Shown here: one piece after another, positions 43,476 to 45,826 of the stretch
Layout of the letters: every line of letters starts with the position of its first letter
Position numbering within the stretch: the first letter of the stretch is position 1
Source: Azohydromonas lata NBRC 102462
Lineage (GTDB): Bacteria > Pseudomonadota > Gammaproteobacteria > Burkholderiales > Burkholderiaceae_C
Direction of reading: 5' to 3'
NCBI RefSeq assembly: GCF_001571085.1
Contig: NZ_BCTC01000051.1
Coordinates: 1-45,826, forward strand
DNA length: 45,826 bases
Translations under genes and position numbers: made by a program
Notes under the pieces: model-generated
What the model was told of the DNA's origin: nothing
Database searches by the model: none
The model's input: only the letters and a program-made list of their open reading frames with translations

Positions 43476-44105
43476 CTAGGCAGCCGCGGGCGGCGGGTCA
43501 GGCCCCATGTGTTGTTGGAGGCCGCCGATACCGTCACCGCCACCGCGGCGGCGGTGGCGCAATCCGAGCGGAGTGGCCAGCGCCGGCAGCTCGCGCGCCA
43601 ACAGCGCGCGCAGCCGCTCCAGGGCGTTGGGCTCCTGCAGGCGCTGGCGCACGGCCGTGACCGTGGCCGCGCAGCCCTGCAGCAGCGCCGGCAACATCGT
43701 CACGGCCAGCGGCAGCAGCGCGCGCACCACCGTCAGCCGCCGGCGCACCCAGCGCAGCGCGCCGGGCAGCCCGATCGGGTCGGGGCGCAGTTGGTGGGCA
43801 CAGGCCTCCAGGCTGCAGGCGTCTTGCGCCGCGGCTGCCACCTGCTCGATCTCGGCCAGCGTGCCGGGGAAGCGGGCTGCCAGGTGGTCAGGCAGCAGGC
43901 TGAACGTGCAGTGGCCTTGCGGGCAGTACCAGCGTGCGATGCGGGTGCCCGCCGGGCGCTTGCGCGCGTAGCTGCCGTGCCGGGCCAGCCCACAGCCTCC
44001 GCGTGGGTGCAGCGGACAGCGTGGAAGGATTGCCCGACGCCAGAGCTCTCGGGTAACGTACTCGGCGCCGGCAAGCCCCGTGTCGAATCGAAGCTGCACC
44101 GGCAT
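43476..44105 (-). CDS. DUF6431-like zinc-ribbon protein of the transposon
   Basis: A 209-residue protein from the ATG at 44105; a longer frame opens at 44204 with a plausible alternative start. The N-terminal part shows cysteine pairs spaced like a zinc ribbon: LPRCPLHPRGGCGLARHG and RWYCPQGHCTFSLLP, the latter typical of DUF6431 proteins that accompany transposases. The C-terminal half is helical and basic (RWVRRRLTVVRALLP). It probably binds DNA, perhaps at the transposon ends. It is the first gene of the minus-strand operon. Confidence 0.7.
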   Translation of the reverse strand: MPVQLRFDTGLAGAEYVTRELWRRAILPRCPLHPRGGCGLARHGSYARKRPAGTRIARWYCPQGHCTFSLLPDHLAARFPGTLAEIEQVAAAAQDACSLEACAHQLRPDPIGLPGALRWVRRRLTVVRALLPLAVTMLPALLQGCAATVTAVRQRLQEPNALERLRALLARELPALATPLGLRHRRRGGGDGIGGLQQHMGPDPPPAAA

Positions 44106-44268
44106 CGGGCCCGCGGGGTTGCCGCCCTGCGGGTCCTCCTCATGGCAATGACCAGGCTCCCAGGCTAAACGCCAGGCACAACGCGGCGCAGCCGCGGCCG
44201 TCATCTCGGGGGAGCCTGCGCGCCAGCGCAGCCCCGGCGCGCATGTCTCCCACCGTCATCCTCGTCGC

Positions 44269-44310
44269 CACGCCAGGGAAGCCGACCTGCAGGTCGGCTT
44301 CCCTGGCGTG
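44269..44310. repeat. Perfect 42-bp palindrome inside the transposon
   Basis: The two arms from 44269-44289 and 44290-44310 are exact reverse complements, centred on CTGCAG with no loop. It lies between the transposon right end and its first gene. It could be an end-binding site, a terminator that blocks transcription coming from outside, or a recombination site. There is no T run. Confidence 0.8.
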
Positions 44311-44405
44311 AGCCTCACGCGCCTTCCCTCATTGCCTCACCGCGGTCACGCGCTGGCTGGTGAAGCATTGCGGAGAGAACCGGGCGGTGAAATGCAAATC
44401 AAAGT

Positions 44406-44416
44406 GGGAGACAACA
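44406..44416. repeat. Right terminal inverted repeat of the transposon
   Basis: GGGAGACAACA, exact inverse of the left end. CAAGC follows at once. Confidence 0.88.
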
Positions 44417-44421
44417 CAAGC
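44417..44421. repeat. Target-site duplication, right copy
   Basis: CAAGC, identical to 40913-40917, at the right transposon border. Confidence 0.85.
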
Positions 44422-44585
44422 TCACGCCGCTGGTACTGGACTTCATCATCGAGGCGCGTGCTGCCGACCCCGGCATGCGTGGACAACGCTTGGCCGAGCT
44501 TGTCCACCAGCGGCTGGGTGTGCAGGTTCACCCGCGCAGCATCGAGCGACAACTGCGGCTGCTACGCACAAGAAAGCGACGCTGA
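44422..44585 (+). pseudogene. HTH-domain gene of the recombinase element, 3' part
   Basis: Continues the frame of 40611-40917 when C40917 is joined to T44422: the joined codon is Leu, followed by TPLVLDFIIEARAADPGMRG, a helix, LAELVHQRLGVQVHPRSIER with a second helix-turn-helix, and a basic C-terminus ending RKKRR. The stop is at 44583-44585. The complete gene would encode 156 residues. Confidence 0.8.
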
Positions 44586-44887
44586 AGCCCCCGTCGGCGG
44601 CGCCGGCATCGTGCGACGGCGGGCTCGTTGAGCGCTACGAGGAACTACGGCGCCAGTTCCTTGAGCATTACCGTGGCCAAGCCCATGGCTTGACGCTGTT
44701 CATGCGGCGCGGCATGCGCGCGTGGATGCTGGCATGGAGCCAATGCCAATGTGTAGCGCCGTCATCACGGCTGCCGTCGGCATCGATGACGTCAAGCCAG
44801 GAGACATGCCCCGTGCAGTTGCACGCGCAAGTGACGTCGCTGTTGGCCGACATGATCTTGCTCGCACGCCAGGAGGTCCTCGCATGA
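44582..44887 (+). CDS. Short coupled protein before the recombinase
   Basis: About 101 residues. The frame lies between the HTH stop and the recombinase start, and its stop overlaps the recombinase ATG (ATGA). The recognisable part is LVERYEELRRQFLEHYRGQAHGLTLFMRRGMRAWMLAW, helical and basic, followed by a less ordered part and VQLHAQVTSLLADMILLARQEVLA. No ATG is well placed; a CTG at 44582 overlapping the HTH stop is one option, and the frame is open further upstream. Function unknown. It belongs to the recombinase element. Confidence 0.5.
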   Translation: MKPPSAAPASCDGGLVERYEELRRQFLEHYRGQAHGLTLFMRRGMRAWMLAWSQCQCVAPSSRLPSASMTSSQETCPVQLHAQVTSLLADMILLARQEVLA

Positions 44888-45826
44888 TGACCGACCACCA
44901 TCAGAAGGTGCACGCCAGTCACCTCAAGCGCAATGCCTACCTGTACGTGCGCCAGTCGACGCTGCGTCAGGTGTTCGAGAACGCGGAGAGCACCAAGCGC
45001 CAGTACGACCTACGCCAGCGCGCGGTGGCGCTGGGCTGGGCCCAGGAGCAGGTCATCGTGATCGACAGCGACCTGGGCCAGTCAGGCGCCTCGTCGGACC
45101 GCGAAGGCTTCCAGCGCCTGGTGGCCGAGGTTGGCATGGGGCATGCCGGCATCGTGCTGGGCTTGGAGGTCTCGCGCCTGGCACGCAACTCCATGGACTG
45201 GCATCGGCTGCTGGAGATCTGCGCGCTCACCGGTACGCTGATCTGCAACGAGGACGGCGTGTACGACCCGGCCCACTTCAACGACCGGCTGCTGCTCGGG
45301 CTCAAGGGCACCATGAGCGAGGCGGAGCTGCACGTGCTCAAGTGCCGGCTGCAGGGCGGCATCATCAACAAGGCCCGGCGTGGCGAGCTGGAGATGCCTC
45401 TTCCTGTTGGACTGGTGTACGACGGTGCTGGCCGCGTGGTACTTGATCCGGATCGTCAGATCCAGGACACCGTGCGGCTGGTGTTCGACACCTTCCGGGA
45501 GACGGGCTCGGCATACGCCGTCGTGCGCCGCATGCGCGGTGAGGAGCTGTTGTTCCCTCAACGGCTCCGTCGTGGCATCGGCAAGGGCGACCTGCTGTGG
45601 GGACCGATCACCCACTCGCGCGTGCTGCAGCTCCTGCACAACCCGCGATATGCCGGAGCGTTCGCCTACGGGCGCACCCGCACCAGGTACAACGCCCAGT
45701 TCAAGATGCGGCAGATGGGCGTGCCGCAGGCAGAGTGGCAGGTGCTGATCCAAGATGCACACCCGGGCTATATCTCCTGGGAGGAGTTCGAACGCCACCA
45801 GGCCACGCTGCGGGGCAATGTGCTCG
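44884..45826 (+). CDS. Large serine recombinase (partial, runs off the window)
   Basis: The first 314 residues are present, without a stop. The N-terminal catalytic domain begins AYLYVRQSTLRQVFENAEST with the nucleophile Ser25; the resolvase motifs SGASSDREGFQRLV, EVSRLARNSMDWHRL and LICNEDGVYDP follow, then KGTMSEAELHVLKCRLQGG. A recombinase domain follows from about residue 170 (PVGLVYD to ITHSRVLQLLHNPRYAGAFAYGR). Such enzymes integrate or excise elements at short sites. Two ATGs (44884 and 44887) start it. It forms an operon with the HTH gene and the short coupled gene. Confidence 0.93.
   Translation, partial: MMTDHHQKVHASHLKRNAYLYVRQSTLRQVFENAESTKRQYDLRQRAVALGWAQEQVIVIDSDLGQSGASSDREGFQRLVAEVGMGHAGIVLGLEVSRLARNSMDWHRLLEICALTGTLICNEDGVYDPAHFNDRLLLGLKGTMSEAELHVLKCRLQGGIINKARRGELEMPLPVGLVYDGAGRVVLDPDRQIQDTVRLVFDTFRETGSAYAVVRRMRGEELLFPQRLRRGIGKGDLLWGPITHSRVLQLLHNPRYAGAFAYGRTRTRYNAQFKMRQMGVPQAEWQVLIQDAHPGYISWEEFERHQATLRGNVL

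Larger units (their letters stand above)
40918..44416. mobile_element. Complete 3.5-kb transposon with DDE transposase and ExeA/TniB-type ATPase
   Basis: 3,499 bp bounded by perfect 11-bp inverted repeats (TGTTGTCTCCC at 40918-40928, GGGAGACAACA at 44406-44416) and flanked by CAAGC on both sides. TGT...ACA ends, a 5-bp target duplication and a DDE transposase paired with an AAA+ ATPase put it near the Tn5053/Tn7/Mu group. Four genes lie on the minus strand; there is no passenger gene. It is inserted in the HTH gene of a recombinase element; excision of the transposon plus one CAAGC restores that frame. Confidence 0.88.

Noticed and set aside
40168-45826. The serine recombinase as integrase of the whole T4SS island
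   Set aside because: It is coupled to the HTH and DUF5372-like genes of a separate element and separated from the T4SS genes by an IS remnant; no matching attachment sites are seen.

Overview
The window is GC-rich chromosomal DNA from a beta-proteobacterium of the order Burkholderiales, most likely Comamonadaceae. The support is a Bug/TctC-type solute receptor, a Burkholderiales-type 16-strand porin, a fused indolepyruvate:ferredoxin oxidoreductase, a polyhydroxybutyrate-type thiolase and 3-hydroxyacyl-CoA dehydrogenase, and a FolE with the Burkholderia/Ralstonia look. I cannot name the species.

Left part (1 to about 19,000) is core-like metabolism with many gaps. In order it holds the end of pntB, a thiolase, folE, one large indolepyruvate oxidoreductase with a carbonic anhydrase 33 bases behind it, a porin, a TctC-type receptor and an MFS exporter (all three on the minus strand), a 3-hydroxybutyryl-CoA dehydrogenase, and a small membrane protein translationally coupled to a bacterial ferredoxin. 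From about 16,000 to 19,030 the genes are visibly decaying. A 2Fe-2S ferredoxin has a frameshift and has lost a cluster cysteine. corA has lost its ATG and has a frameshift before its last membrane helix. A 3-hydroxybutyrate oligomer hydrolase survives only as a C-terminal remnant. Several gaps of 0.3 to 1.4 kb show no recognisable gene.

Middle part (19,342 to 39,740) is a conjugation-type island. A small HTH regulator is divergent from a long, tightly overlapping plus-strand operon: TrbM/KikA-like, VirB1, B2, B3, a mini-ORF copied from VirB4, B4, a four-cysteine secreted protein, B6, B5, B8, B9, B10, B11, VirD4, and an OmpA-like lipoprotein. It continues into a cargo block headed by a 1006-residue protein that combines two internal repeats, a PDZ domain and an LPD7 domain. 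Behind it are small secreted and membrane proteins, one of which repeats the C-terminal module of the large protein. No relaxase is visible. The last cargo gene is cut by an IS3-family transposase remnant.

Right part (39,741 to the end) is nested mobile DNA. A serine-recombinase element (DUF5372-like gene, HTH gene, short coupled gene, large serine recombinase running off the window) has been split inside its HTH gene by a complete 3,499-bp transposon. That transposon has 11-bp perfect terminal inverted repeats (TGTTGTCTCCC), a 5-bp target duplication (CAAGC), and four minus-strand genes: a DUF6431-like zinc-ribbon protein, a DDE transposase, an ExeA/TniB-type ATPase and a small protein. Removing the transposon and one CAAGC copy restores a 156-codon HTH frame exactly.

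The most unusual material is the PDZ-LPD7 cargo locus with its shared C-terminal module, and the conserved VirB4-derived mini-ORF between virB3 and virB4.
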